Source of the DNA: Macrothele yani
Lineage: Eukaryota > Arthropoda > Arachnida > Araneae > Macrothelidae
Direction: 5' to 3'
DNA length: 64,000 bases
Assembly (NCBI GenBank): GCA_039090855.1
Contig: CM077011.1
Location: 29,789,001 to 29,853,000 of the forward strand
Shown here: positions 11,419 through 22,691 of the stretch, piece by piece
Position numbering within the stretch: position 1 is the first letter of the stretch
Layout: every line of letters begins with the position of its first letter
Made by a program: the position numbers and the translations under genes
The notes under the pieces: generated by a model
Told to the model about the DNA's origin: nothing
What the model saw: only the letters and a program-made list of their open reading frames with translations
Database searches by the model: none

Positions 11419-11429
11419 TGAGAGTGCAA

Positions 11430-11986
11430 TTGGAAAGGACCTCTATCTATTTTTACAGCGTAACTGCACGATTTTCTTTGACCGTTCGTTTCCACCTGAA
11501 GTGCTTCGGGCTGCCGGACATCTCAAATGATCGGGCGGTGCTGCAATTGTATGTTGCTCAAACAATGCTAATGTTATCATGCCATAATGCGCTGCAATAT
11601 GTACGTTGCTAAATATAATTAGCAGGGAGCTACTGCATGGAGATAGAGGGTAAATTATCGTCGGCATGCTATCAACTATCCATTATCTGTAGTTCTTGAA
11701 AAAGCTTTTTCTTCCCTGTAAAAACACATTAATGCGCGGCCTATGGTATTTTCTACCAAAGCCCGAAATAAATAGCCATCTGGTATGCCCGCTCCCCAAC
11801 CAGAACCATTTGCCGAAGAATTCCCTTTAGCAACTATAAAGTGTCTCATTTGCTAAATCATATAAAAATCACATTTATGCATAAAAAAAATTATCTCGTT
11901 CTCCTTCTCTCTAAGAACCCGAGCACAAACCGCAGTAAATATTCTACAGTTCGGGCCCTGCCCGTCTCAGCTCTTCTGGGCGCTAC
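11430..11986. other. Intergenic, nothing recognised
   Basis: Sequence between the truncated 5' end of the LINE and the IS630 element. No gene, repeat partner or RNA seen. Confidence 0.5.
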
Positions 11987-13342
11987 TACAGCGTGATCCA
12001 TTTAAACCAGTACCATGTGATTTACTTATAACTTTTTTATAAATAACAACAAATTCATACAGTAAGTTGAGAATTATACATGTGGTATTGGAGAATCATT
12101 TTATCAAAGCAAATGTTGGAATTGTCCTCCATTTTCTTGTAAACACAGTTGAACACGCCGCACCATATTTAGTGATGTCTCATGTAGAGAGCAGTAACAT
12201 TGCCAATTTCAGTCGTGATTGTTTCACGCAATGCATCCAATGTTTTTGGATGGGTTTTGTAAACTCTATCTATCCTTTAAGTAGCCCCATAAAAAAAGTC
12301 AGGGAAGTTAAGTCCGGAGATCGGGGAGGCCATATGTTTTTTGAAATTAATCTGTCATCAAAGAAGCTGGTTATGAGTTCCATTGAGACTTTCGATGTGT
12401 GACACGTAGCGCCATCCTGCTGAAAGTAGCCCTCTGTCAATTCAATGTCATCAAGTTGTTCCACAAATTCATTTAATATGCGGCAATAAACGTTAGTGTT
12501 GACAGTCTCAGAGAAAACAATGGGGCCAATAATTTTCGTAGACGAAACCGCACACCATACACCAACCTTTTGTGAATGCATCGGTGTTTCACACATAACG
12601 TGTGGGTTTTCGGCAGCACAGTATCTGCTGTTTTGGGAATTGACGTAGCCTGACAGATGAAACCAAGCTTCATCCGTAAACCATGTGATGGAGAGAATAT
12701 CAGACTGCAAATTAAGAAAATTTTGAAACCATTTGCACTAATTTACTCTCTTTCCCTTGTCCGGTTCCTGCAGCTGATGGATTACGTGCACTTTAAATGG
12801 TCGAATATTCGCTTTTTTTACTGCCCTTTGACAAGTTCCGTATGAATATCCTGTCTGTTGGCTTAATCTGCGCAACGATTTCGTCGGAGATTAAAGTAAA
12901 CGTTGCCGAACATCGTCCACAAGCGTTTGGGGCATCGGAGGGTGATGTCTACCGCTACCGCTGAGAAGAGAACTGGTTTGCTGCAGTTTTTTTGCCATCG
13001 ACAGAATTGTTGACTTGCTTGGCACTTTTCGAACTCCAAACTCTCTTCGAAATGCTCGTTGCGTTTTGATGACAGAATTGGTTACCCAATACGATTTCAC
13101 TAAAAAACACGCCCTGGAACAGAGGACTGCATGTTTCCGAATATACACAAGTGAATGACAACGCAACAACAAACAAATCACGAGCTGAGTTACAGTTACG
13201 GTTAACAATCTTCTTCACGGTGGCGGTTTTCATTCTCCAGGAATTGCTGTTTCTATTAAAAAAAAGAAGAAGTTCCTTGCGCGATCCCTTTGCAAAAATG
13301 TAAGGTTTTTTCAGGGTACTGGTTTAAATGGATCACCCTGTA
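11987..13342 (-). mobile_element. IS630/mariner-like transposon, complete ends
   Basis: Bounded by matching inverted repeats: TACAGCGTGATCCATTTAAA on the left and the reverse complement of TACAGGGTGATCCATTTAAA on the right, both extending through CCAGTACC. TA lies at each outer end, as expected for the superfamily. The length of ~1.36 kb is normal for an autonomous element. It carries a decayed minus-strand transposase. Confidence 0.9.
12285..13135 (-). pseudogene. IS630-like transposase, frameshifted
   Basis: The N-terminal HTH region (about 13080-12895) reads KTQRAFRREFGVRKVPSKS, then SGSGRHHPPMPQTLVDDVRQ. The catalytic half (12710-12285) has WFTDEAWFHLSGYVN (first Asp), GYFQQDGATCHTS (second Asp) and WPPRSPDLTSL. 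The third acidic residue, expected a few residues after SPDLT, is obscured by a frameshift. The AENPH and VGVWCAVSSTKIIGP blocks are characteristic of this arthropod-rich group. At least two frameshifts separate the HTH and catalytic parts. Confidence 0.85.
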
Positions 13343-13351
13343 CGTCCGTCG

Positions 13352-13475
13352 ATATTATACTCGCCGTACATCCTTAATAGGGGTTGCCCTTGGGAACCTC
13401 ACTTGGGCTATAGAATATCCCATCTGTCTTGCGCCGATAATGCGTCCGCGATCGAAGTCGCTCAGATCAATCACA
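13352..13475 (-). pseudogene. Tc1-like transposase N-terminus, remnant
   Basis: Minus strand reads VIDLSDFDRGRIIGARQMGY, then SIAQVRFPRATPI. This matches the start of Tc1 transposases, and the intact copy at 37.3 kb has DLSAFDRGQIVGARRMGHS. The downstream part was removed or displaced where the IS630 element ends at 13342. The foldback at 13484 abuts the other side. Confidence 0.7.
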
Positions 13476-13483
13476 TTTACCCA

Positions 13484-13997
13484 CATTGAGAAAAACGTTT
13501 TGTTAATTCAACAAAAACTTTTCTCGATATACAGTCCACAAATTTTTTTTTTGTTGAATTTGCAAAATTATTTTGTTGAAAATTATTGTTGATTTAACAA
13601 CATTTATTGTTATCACGACAAAACGTTTTGTTCATTCAACAAAATGATTAGGTCGATTTTTGGGAATTTGTTTGATCCAACAAAACACATTGTTATCATG
13701 CCAAAATGTTTTGTTGCTGCAACAAAACATATTGTTATCGTGACAGAATAAGTTTTGTTGCAGCAACAAAACATTTTGTCATGATAACAATGTGTTTTGT
13801 TGGATCAAACAAATTCCCAAAAATCGACCTAATCATTTTGTTGAATGAACAAAACGTTTTGTCGTGATAACAATAAATGTTGTTAAATCAACAATAATTT
13901 TCAACAAAATAATTTTGCAAATTCAACAGAATTTTTTGTTGACTGCATATCGAACATTTTTTTTTTTTGTTGAATTAACAAAACGTTTTTCTCAGTG
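13484..13997. mobile_element. 514-bp foldback (palindromic) element
   Basis: Almost the whole element is one inverted repeat with arms of about 250 bases meeting near 13741. The ends read CATTGAGAAAAACGTTTTGT and its complement CGTTTTTCTCAGTG. Inside, the words AACAAAAC and GTTTTGTT recur many times. There is no coding capacity. The open frame at 13864-14211 is accidental. This is a non-autonomous foldback or MITE; the superfamily is unknown because no target duplication is clear. Confidence 0.85.
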
Positions 13998-14208
13998 CAT
14001 GTTCGTCGATTGCGATACACTGTTGGGAGGCCCTGCTGTACGCCTATTTACCGCCTTCGTTCGGTTTGGGTCTGTTGCACTCTTCGCGGGGTATGTCCAT
14101 ATCAACTGCCCATCACCCCTATCTCTATTTTGTGTATTGATGTACTTTTATTTATGTGACAATAATGATTCGACTAAAAAAAAAAGAAACAAAAATGTTA
14201 ATTTGGAC

Positions 14209-15026
14209 TAAAGGTCTGCACGGTCCTAATTTGGTGAGCCCGGCCCAAGCCCGTGCGTTTAAGGCCTGGCCCGGCCCGGCCCGGCCAGTTTCAAATATCA
14301 GACACTCGGCCCGGCCAGGGCCCGTCAATTGCAGCTCTTATTCACGCTAGGCCAGGTCCGGCCCGTGCTTTGCAATTTGGTATTATTTTGTCTTTCTATT
14401 GTATTTTATTAAAATGTGAAAATTGAATAATGAAATGAGATATTACTGAAAATATTTAGTTGAAAGTAAGCATAAAGATATTAACTAAACTTTGACAATT
14501 ATCGAAAAATATAACTTTTAAAAAGAGAGAAAAAGGAAGACTAAATGCGTTCAGAATCTCCCTTTCTCTGAACTAGTAAGAGGTAACACTACAAAAGTAT
14601 ATACAGATTAGTGATAGGAGAAAAAATCCATGTCGTCCCACTCTCTCATACAAAAACATACACACCCTCACCCCACTGCAGATATCTTCCGTCCCCACTA
14701 TACACAACACAGACACTCGCTAGCAGTCGAATTTTTTGCTGTCAACAAGCCCCAAAATGGTTTTACCATCTTAATACCGACCGATTAGAGAAAACACAAT
14801 GAGTACCTCTCCTTGCTTTTCTGATTACGCCCTGGGCTATGTCATGGAAGGAAGTAAAGCCAGCGAAACAGTTAAACACACCAGGAAATCGGGGAACACG
14901 ACTTTTTTCTTTCTATACCATTCCAATAAAAAATAACGGGTAGTCGTAGATGTCCGAAAAAAACCCAGCCAGTTGCTTTGTTCACTAAATTAAAAAAAGG
15001 CCCGACCCAGACTGTGCAGACCTCTA
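14209..15026. mobile_element. hAT-like non-autonomous element, family H1, copy 1
   Basis: Ends are TAAAGGTCTGCACGG and the complement of TAGAGGTCTGCACAGTC. The left end is followed by GCCCGGCCC-rich sequence. It shares ends and interior style with 20269-21449, where a clear 8-bp duplication is visible. Here the flanks (14201-14208 and 15027-15034) match only partly. No transposase frame is present. Confidence 0.75.
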
Positions 15027-15090
15027 TTTTGATCTGCGTTAAAATCTCATTATTCTTTCTTGTTCGTGTTGTTCTTCTCTGTTCGTATTC

Positions 15091-15859
15091 TACAGGGTGA
15101 TTCACTAGGTAATCCTTGCCCAAAGAACCAATTGTTGTTTTCTTCCCACAACATTTGGTTCACAAGTGACCTTGATCCATGAGAAACGCACGGGAGTGAT
15201 TTTCCTGATAAGGCGGTGATTCATTCTGACGTTACCCCACCAGATGGACGGGAAAGTTAATTCTTTCTGGAGGCAATCTGCGTGTTTTAGTGAGTCGTTG
15301 AACGTCGTTCGGGATGGCTGTGTATACCGATACGGAGCTGGTGTTTTTTGTGAAAAGTTATTGGATAACGACGTGAATAAAGATAACACAGCGTGAATTC
15401 CTGGAGAAGTTTGGAGGAATAAAAGTACCAGACAAACATTGCATGGCCAGGTTAGCGAAGAAATTTGAAACCACGGGCAGTGTTTTGAACCAATGCAGTG
15501 GCGGACGTCCTCCCTTAGCGGAAATAAAAATCGGAGAGGTGAAGCACATGTTGCTAGCATCACCGAAGAAGTCACTACGACGTTTGTCACAAGAAACTGA
15601 GTATTCTGCTTCCACCTGCCAAAGAGTCGCGAAGAAAGCGTTGCTTTATGAACATGCTGTGAAGAACCTATGTTAATATGCAGCGTCGCGTTCGAGTGTG
15701 CTTGGATCTCAGTGAAAGACATTTCCAGGATTTATAGTGAATGGTGTTACATTGCCATGAACTAAGATACGTTTTAAACCACATGTCATGTTTCTAAGTA
15801 GAGTGTGTTGCAAAATATGGCTGATTCTTTGGCGGGTCTACCTAGTGAACCACCCTGTA
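15091..15859 (+). mobile_element. IS630-like element, internally deleted
   Basis: Inverted ends TACAGGGTGATTCACTAGGT and the complement of TACAGGGTGGTTCACTAGGT, each starting with the TA. At ~770 bp it is shorter than autonomous copies. It keeps a transposase N-terminal fragment and has lost the catalytic half. Confidence 0.9.
15370..15676 (+). pseudogene. IS630-like transposase, HTH part only
   Basis: Plus strand reads TQREFLEKFGGIKVPDK, then KKFETTGSVLNQCSGGRPPL, then SPKKSLRRLSQETEYSAST. This is the DNA-binding region with the (E)TGSV...GRP linker of IS630-like transposases and the second helix-turn-helix (S.RRLS....S..T..R). It stops at 15676 with no catalytic domain downstream. Confidence 0.8.
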
Positions 15860-16624
15860 TTACATCATATATTATCCAAAATGTTGCATAATAGCAGAAG
15901 CCTAGGATGAAACATTTGCATCACTGTTTTCTTGTGTTTGTTGTCTGTTGTATGTGAACATCCTATGAGATAATCGGCTAGTGGGCTCAGCTGACCAGAC
16001 CGAACTTTCTAATCGAACAAATATTTCATACACTGTGTACCAATAAAAAACATTTGCTGTTGAGGAAAAGGCATTTTTTTCTTTGCTAAGAACAGTTGTT
16101 TTGGCGACAGTTCCCCGGCCTCGTCTGTGTCCCCGACTACGAATTAAATTGGTCAAAATCCAGGGAGCCACGCTGTTGAAAATTGGTACTTAGAAATAAG
16201 CAAACTGTACTCGTTTTTGAGTACATTCTGGGCTTATAATAGCTCCGAGTACTTGTGTCTCATTTTTGGAAAAGACACGTACTCATTTTTGAGCACATAC
16301 AGGGAATCAATTGTGAGTATATCTGCTATTTCTAATTTGAAATATATGTACTCATTTTTGAGTGCATATATTTCAAATATATGTACTCGAAAAAATCCAT
16401 GAATGTCAACTACCTGTGCTCTACCTTCATTCAGTTCCTGTGCCTTTTGGGGCAGGGCACAGAAACTGAAGGAAGTTAGAGCGAATCTTGCAGGATACTT
16501 TGTACGAGAGAGAGAGAGAGAGAGCACACTAGATGGCGCCACCGTATATGCTTACGATTCTCCCCATAGAAGGAGAGAGAAATCGGTAGGGGAGGGGCTT
16601 AGGAATGAACACCCTTATACGTAA

Positions 16625-17753
16625 CACTAGGGTCTAAATCCTACAGCGGCTGAATCCTCATTCCTTGTAATGCTCATGCCCGAGACTTACAAATTTTTTC
16701 CCCATCTGTTGGGCTCGCACTCTTTGCCCAGGAGTGGATAGTCGATGTACGTTCCAGATTAATCCTACAGTGGCTGAATCCTCATTCCCTGTAATGCGCA
16801 TGCCCGAGACTTAGAAATTACTTGAACCTCAAATCACGTGTGCGTTTTCTCCAAGTTCATTTGTTAACAGTGAACGATGGATGGAAATTTTCTATCTCAA
16901 AATTTTTTGTGTGATACTTGATTACTCAGTTCTGTATCCATGCCACTTTCGGAAGATTCCGTCAAAAACTAAAGAAGGAAAGTAAGGGAGAAGTTTGTTA
17001 TGTTAGTTAGAGTCCTCTAATACCGATTAGTGAATATTTTACTTGGCACTAATGCCAAATCAACTGTAGAATATAAAACAAATTAAGAACTTACTACGGT
17101 GTATTTTTTTTTATTGGAGATTTAACGAACACCGTGAGCAACTGAATATAATTATATATGATTATAAGCAGTCGCCCGTCCCTAATTTAGGGCCACTGGT
17201 TCCTGGGAAAGGAGAGAGCCAGTGCCGTAAGACAAACGCAACATCCATGCCTCACCGGGATTCGAACCCGGACCCCTTTCGGACAAATGATCAGAAGCCA
17301 TCGCTTAGACCTTTTCGCCACCACGGTGTATTCTGAAGATCAAGAAAGTACGAGATGAGGACAATACCAACCGACTGTGGATTCCATCGATGTGTTTCAT
17401 AATAAAATGAGTGGATGTGAAAGAACTTTCACAGTATTTTCACCACTTCGAATTAGCTTCAAATTGCCACAAGAAATGAAGAAATTGCAAAATATGAGCA
17501 CATTTGACCACTCACGTTGAAACATTATGAGAATCATGGAGGAACAGACATTTGTTTATACCCAGCGCCATCTTGTGACGTCACACTTCGGCGACGTATG
17601 AACACAGCATATACACCGTAATCTGGAGCGTATGTCGACTATCCACTCCTGGGCAAAGAGTGCGATCCCAACAGATGGGGAAAAAATTTCTAAGTCGCGG
17701 TCATGCGCATTACAGGAAATGAGGATTCAGCCACTGTAGGACTGAGACGCTAG
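16625..17753. mobile_element. Mutator-like non-autonomous element with ~130-bp inverted repeats
   Basis: The two ends are ~130-bp inverted copies, sharing for example TCCTACAGYGGCTGAATCCT and CACTCTTTGCCCAGGAGTGG. The left copy is about 16626-16763 and the right about 17612-17753. A third partial copy (16763-16820) lies inside. The flanks carry TATACGTAA on both sides (16616-16624 and 17754-17762). Long terminal repeats with a 9-10-bp duplication are the hallmark of Mutator-like elements. No transposase is present; SINE S1 sits inside. Confidence 0.7.
17106..17322 (-). mobile_element. SINE S1 inside the Mutator-like element
   Basis: Minus-strand copy with B box GGTTCGAATCC and poly-T (A tail) at 17106-17114. 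Both sides have ACGGTGTATT (17096-17105 and 17323-17332), a 10-bp target duplication. The 5' head is slightly decayed (GGTGGCGAAAAGG). Confidence 0.9.
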
Positions 17754-17942
17754 TATACGTAACCGGGGGATTCCTAACCGGGGACCGTCACTTAACGCGC
17801 TCGTCCGATATTCAGCGATTATTGGAAATTCACACCACCACGCCTATCATACTAGGTTTGAACCTGGGGTCCCATCTTCAGGGGTCTGAATCTAGCGTGA
17901 ATAAGAGCTGCAAGCCATCCGCGGCTCGACTTGAAATTTGGT

Positions 17943-18356
17943 ATTTTTTTTTTTTTTTTTTTGTCATTTTCTTGTAGGACTTCCGTCCACAGTGAGTAGA
18001 GTTTAGGTCCCAGCCACCTACAGCGAGATCGCCTTTTGGGCAGGACACAGAAACGGAAGGAATGAGAGCAAGTCTAGCGACTTTGACAGACCAGTTTGTA
18101 GTGAGATTAGAGTACAGTAGATGGCGCCACCGTACAAGTACGATATTGAACATAGAGGGGTGAGAGAATTTCAGGTGGGGCATTTAACCAGTGGGTCCAG
18201 CCTGGGGGCCTTCACTTAACGTGTTCGTCCGATGCACGGCGGATATTCAGCGATTGTTAGCAAATCACACCATCTCTGAAAGATCAGCCCAGGTTCGAAC
18301 CTGAGGACCTTGCATCGACAGTCTGAACTGCTAACCACTAAGCCATCCGCGGCTCT
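17943..18356 (-). mobile_element. tRNA-derived SINE, family S2, copy 2
   Basis: Minus-strand head GAGCCGCGGATGGCTTAGTG (A-box-like) at 18356, B box AGGTTCGAACCTGGG at about 18290-18305, body of ~300 bp, and an A tail seen as poly-T at 17943-17964. It differs from S1 in head and body. This is the best copy of S2 in the window. Confidence 0.75.
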
Positions 18357-18866
18357 TGTACTCCATACATACTCATTCATTCATAGAATCAACTGGAATT
18401 ATATTATTCGACGGCAAATCTGGGATAATAAATATACTCGTTGTCCCATGCTGGGCAAATGGACCGCACAATTTTATGACAAATATAGTGATGAAGCGAC
18501 AATATATTATTTATGAGATTGACACCAATATAGTTAATGTAAAAACGTACACAAAGATAATTTATGCATAATTGTTATCAGTAACTTTGTTGTACTAATT
18601 ATTTATGTGTGTCACTTTACACATTTATTAAACAATTTCTCTGGAAATCTATAATATCTAAAATGAAGTAATACGAGATTATATTTATATTTATTGACGC
18701 AGTTATTTATAAGTACGTATGGTTACTTATATTTGAGCATGTCATGTACAAATACATGTATAAGTAACAATACAACGATACGATTGTACTTAAAGAAAAA
18801 CGAGTAGGTGCAGGTTCTCATTTTTAAGTAGATTTTTTTACAGTGCATGTAAAATAATTTTGGATT

Positions 18867-19134
18867 CCAGTTGAAATATTTTAACTATACTAGTAATCCA
18901 AACTTTCTTGGTGTAGAATAGAAATCAAAGTTTCCAAACTTTCGCATATCAGCCAGATGGCTTTTTCAAGGAAAATAGACAGCAAGAAAAGTAGACATTT
19001 TGCTATCTACTTTAGATAGAGGGCACAGTAAAGAGCCATCTGGTTGATGTGCGAAAGCTTGGAAACTTTGATTTCTTTCTACGCCAAGAAACTTCGGATT
19101 ACTAGTATAGTTATGCTATTTTAAGTACAACTGG
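18867..19134. repeat. Imperfect palindrome, ~110-bp arms
   Basis: CCAGTTGAAATATTTTAACT at the left pairs with the right end near 19098-19134, and the arms share AAAGTTTCCAAACTTTCGCA-like and CCAGATGGCT words. The loop is about 50 bases. It lies next to the right end of the split element. Probably a foldback element or the scar of one. Confidence 0.75.
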
Positions 19135-20229
19135 TGTACATATTATTATTAATTAGTTCTGGATTCCACATTCTACACAATAAAAAATACCCATACAGCG
19201 AAAAATAAAAATTTTTTCAAGTGCCTTCTTACGGTTGTTTGACCAAGATTACTGCAGTCTATGCCCGTTTCCCACTACTTATTATAATATTTTGAATCTG
19301 CATGCCTGTTTCACTCCAAAGTGAAGAATCTATTATGAATTCACGACAACGTGCTGTCCCAAGTGAATGACTATTGTACTAGAAAGATTTCATTGGATCG
19401 TGCAAAAATTCAACAACATCCGTTCAGAGCTGAGACTACATTCACATTCTGGACAAAAAGAAAAATTACGTTGTTTCTTTTTTCTTGCAGTTGTTGCAAC
19501 TATTTTCAGAAAGTTAAAAAGTTAATATTCATTCCATGATTCACAGAAAGAGAGAGATAGAGCAAAAGTCCGTGAAAATGACATAAGTTTTCCCAAATGA
19601 TGTCGTAAAAGACTTAAAAAGGACGATACTAGGTATATTAAAAAAGTTTTCAAAGTTTATCTTAGATATTCTGATCTGCTCCCAGAAGATAGCATCTTTC
19701 GAGATCGGGTACAACGGACGGATGTCAAAAATCATTTGGACAGACAGGATGAAAAATGAAGAAATGCTTCTCTTCAGTGACAGTCATCCAGCTTCATTCA
19801 TCGAGATCAAGATAAGAAGAACAAGGTTCAGATGTCACATTAAAAGGAAAAACTATCGTGAAATCCGCTATTGTACAGGGGGAGGGGATCTATCATGCGA
19901 AAAATGAAAAATGACTGATTTCGGAGGGGGAAAAACCGCTCATTAAACGACAGGCGAAAATCAAAGCCAATTAAATTCCTTTTATGTTCTTGCCTACTCA
20001 AAAGCTATGTAGCCTATTATGATTGCAGCCAAGCATAATAAGAGAAGAAAAAAAATCGAGCTTTTTTCACATTCAAGAAATTAAGCTGGTTTGCAGAATT
20101 TCCCTCTACCTATAAAAATCAATTAATCATCTCAATAAAATTCATAACCTATTTAATGGAAATAAAAAAAATATAGATATGCACGCTTGCAAGGATCAGC
20201 ATCGTCGTTTTCTACCATACTTATTTAAA
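19135..20229. other. Intergenic, nothing recognised
   Basis: AT-rich, with only short frames and no recognisable domains. No repeat partner noticed in the window. Confidence 0.5.
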
Positions 20230-20268
20230 CGGGTTGGATAAAAAAATGTGAACACCATGATTATAGGG

Positions 20269-21449
20269 TAGAGGTCTGTACGGGCCTTAATTTGGGAAGC
20301 CCGGCCCGGATCAAGCCCACACGTCCAAGGCCCGACCCGTATATTTCTCATGTTTCCAAGGCCCAGGCCGGCCCGTAAAATTTCAACAATTACTAAAACA
20401 CGAATTTGATACCTGGTGCACTCGGTCATTCGACTCCTGAAGATTTTTCGTTTTCTTAATTGCTACAAGTATCCTATTACAATAAACGTTAACTCGGTGA
20501 CTGTGTAAGTTACGTAACGTCTGAAGAGGAGGGGGGGGGAGAGCTTGTATACTAAAAAAATGTTGAAATATTGCATGTAAATGACAATTTCCAAGCCTTT
20601 CAAATTTTCTGGGTTTTCAAACTATAGCAGGACTCGGAATATCCTTGGGAATAAGGACAGGGGTGGGGGTTAATTTGAAAAGTACGAAATATCCAGAATT
20701 ATGAATCCGATCGTTCTACTTTACATTGTCTACAAGCAGATATTCTCCGAAAGCGATTTTTTCACGAAAATTTTTCGCTTTCTTAAACTCCATAATAAGT
20801 ATGGAAGAGTATTTATCAGCAACACCGAACCGAGCACATGCTAGGGAAAACAACGACAGATTGTCCAACTAACCAGTGTCACAGAAGTTTTGAAACCGGC
20901 AGGGCTGGGATACTTAAGGGTTCATTTACCATCTGCTGACTCCCTGAGAGTACAAATGGGGAAAATACGACACAGATTTATACACAGAAGTAAGTTTCTC
21001 CCAGCGCATTTCTCCCGTGCCATTTAAGACAACTTAAAAGCTTTTCACACATCTAGAGAACAAAGTGCCGCCGACAGGAACAATAAAAAAGATCATCTGA
21101 GCGGGTGTCTCGGTTTATAAATGGTGAACTTGATAGCCTGCCCTGAAGCATGAGAGGAGGGTCTAAGTTAGAGAGAGAGAGGTGGGACCACATTTACATT
21201 GAAAAACTAAGGGGAACTGACCCCCTCCAGTTGTTTTGTAGAAGGGGAGGATGTCGTAAAACTTCTATTTTTTCCAACAGCGGAAATCATTCAATCTCAT
21301 CCTGCTGTTGTATGTTGTGATTTTTCCAAACGAGAAAGGCACAGTACAGAGATTGTTCTGCTCATAAAAAAAACCAAAAAAAAAAAACCTACTCGGCCCG
21401 TGTCTGTTTTACATTAAATATTGAAAGCCCGGGCCCACGCAGACCTCTA
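20269..21449. mobile_element. hAT-like non-autonomous element, family H1, copy 2
   Basis: Ends TAGAGGTCTGTACGGGCC and the complement of TAGAGGTCTGCGTGGGCC. Exact 8-bp flanks TTATAGGG at 20261-20268 and 21450-21457. The 8-bp duplication and the ends point to the hAT superfamily. The interior is AT-rich without a transposase frame. Confidence 0.85.
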
Positions 21450-21603
21450 TTATAGGGGTTATTGTTATTCGTGTAGGCCACACTGAAGAAAATAAACGTT
21501 GTGATTATCTTTTGTATATCATTCCTTTGTGTATATTCTCTAGGTTTTACGCCAGTGCAGTACAAGTTCTGTTCAGCAGCAGTTCGTACAAGCGGACGGT
21601 GAA

Positions 21604-22655
21604 ATGGGTGATCTGTCAGATTTCCGCAGAGGACAAGTCGTGGGAGTCCGTTTAGCAGGAGCGTCTGCAGCCATAACAGTCAAATTGTTTGGTGTTTCAA
21701 CAGCAGCAGTCCCCTCGGTTATGACTGCTTACACAAAGCATGGCAAGACTTCATCGGTGATGAAGAATAGTGGCGAAAACCACGACTTAATGAGAGGAAC
21801 TGTCTAATGCTAACAAGGATTGTAACCCAAACAACACAGAACTACTGTAGCAAAAGTGACAGCGGAACTCAGTACCCACCTGGAAGACCCTGTTTCCACA
21901 AAAATAGCTCTCAGAGAACTTCACGAAGCCAAAATCTATAGAAGAATTGCAATTACTACATCTTTAATCACAGAAACCAACGCTACGTTACGAAAAAGAT
22001 GGTGGCATGAGCATAAAACCTGAACAGCTGGTGAAACGTGTGATATGATCCAATGAGACCTCATTTACATTATTCCTAACAGTAGATCTGATTTAGTTAT
22101 GGAGAACCCCCAAGGAAGCGGACATTTCGAAATGTCCGGAAGCGGACATTTCGAACCGGACATTTCGAAATGTCCGGTTCCTGCTGTCAAACATGAGAGT
22201 GGATCTATGACGTTTCGGCTGGCCCCCTCATTATCCTACATGGTTGAGTTACTGCCAGCTAGTACTTGGACTTTCTAAGTGATCAGGTTAATCCTATGGT
22301 CCAAATGTTGTTTCGGTACAACGATTCAATTTTTCAAGATGACAATGAGCCCGTACACACAGCCAGAACGACTCAGTACTAGTTTGAGGAGCCCCAAGAT
22401 GAACTACAACATCTGTCCTGGCCAGCTCAATCACCTGGCTTGAATATCATCGAACCACTATGGGCAGTTTTGTAGAGCAGACTGAGAAGCAAATTCCCTC
22501 CTCCAATATTTCTGAAGCAAATGGATGATGTTCTGATCGAAGAATGGTACAACATGCCATTGGAGACTATTCAAAAGCTGTACGAATCTATTAAAAAAAT
22601 GTTGGAAGCTGTGTACGAAAGACACAAACAGTGGTCCAACACCTTATTAATGAAG
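21604..22655 (+). pseudogene. Tc1-like transposase relic
   Basis: Starts MGDLSDFRRGQVVGVRLAGA, the HTH region of Tc1 transposases, with VSTAAVPSVMTAYTKHGK as the recognition helix area. Stops follow soon after (near 21807). Later text includes STKIALRELHEA (second HTH), IQFFKMTMSPYTQ (where FQQDNAPxHxA is expected, so the second Asp block is lost) and GQLNHLA*ISSNHYGQF (the remnant of SPDLNPIE.LW). A small palindromic duplication around 22118-22183 (ACATTTCGAAATGT words) interrupts it. Confidence 0.75.
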
Positions 22656-22691
22656 TCATATCGCCTATTTCTTAGGTGTTCACATTATTTT

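Larger units (their letters stand above)
7321..11425 (-). mobile_element. Tx1/L1-like non-LTR retrotransposon, 5'-truncated
   Basis: A ~4.1-kb LINE on the minus strand. Order from its 5' side: apurinic endonuclease (about 11418-10750), linker, reverse transcriptase (about 10300-9000), and a C-terminal region with a CCHC knuckle (8300 region). A 3' untranslated stretch ends with AATAAAG (read on the minus strand at about 7320-7326). The wording of the RT fits the Tx1/L1 group. The first part of the endonuclease and any ORF1 are absent, typical of 5' truncation during reverse transcription. The local composition is purine-rich on the plus strand and GC-richer than its surroundings. Frameshifts and stops make it inactive. 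Confidence 0.85.
16403..17927 (-). mobile_element. tRNA-derived SINE, family S2, copy 1 (split by a Mutator-like element)
   Basis: The two halves are 16403-16615 and 17763-17927. The minus-strand head at 17927 reads GAGCCGCGGATGGCTTG and is followed by a B-box relative (CAGGTTCAAACCTAG). The body includes GATGGCGCCACCGTA and the reverse of GGGCAGGGCACAGAAACTGA. Copy 2 (17943-18356) shows the uninterrupted order, which proves that the intervening block is an insertion. Confidence 0.7.
16169..18845. mobile_element. AT-rich terminal-inverted-repeat element split by later insertions
   Basis: The left arm (16169 to about 16400) begins CACGCTGTTGAAAATTGG and repeats the motif TACTCATTTTTGAG. The right arm (about 18357-18845) ends ACGAGTAGGTGCAGGTTCTC and TTTTTTTACAGTG. 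Reverse-complementing the right end gives a gapped match to the left. Between the arms lie two copies of SINE S2, a Mutator-like element and SINE S1. The pairing of the arms is an inference. Confidence 0.5.

Noticed and set aside
13864..14211. 115-codon frame
   Set aside because: Starts inside the foldback and leaves it without any domain; low-complexity by-product.
17577..17590. TGACGTCA at 17577 and 25215 as regulatory sites
   Set aside because: Single occurrences without spacing or context; expected by chance more readily than the five-site array.
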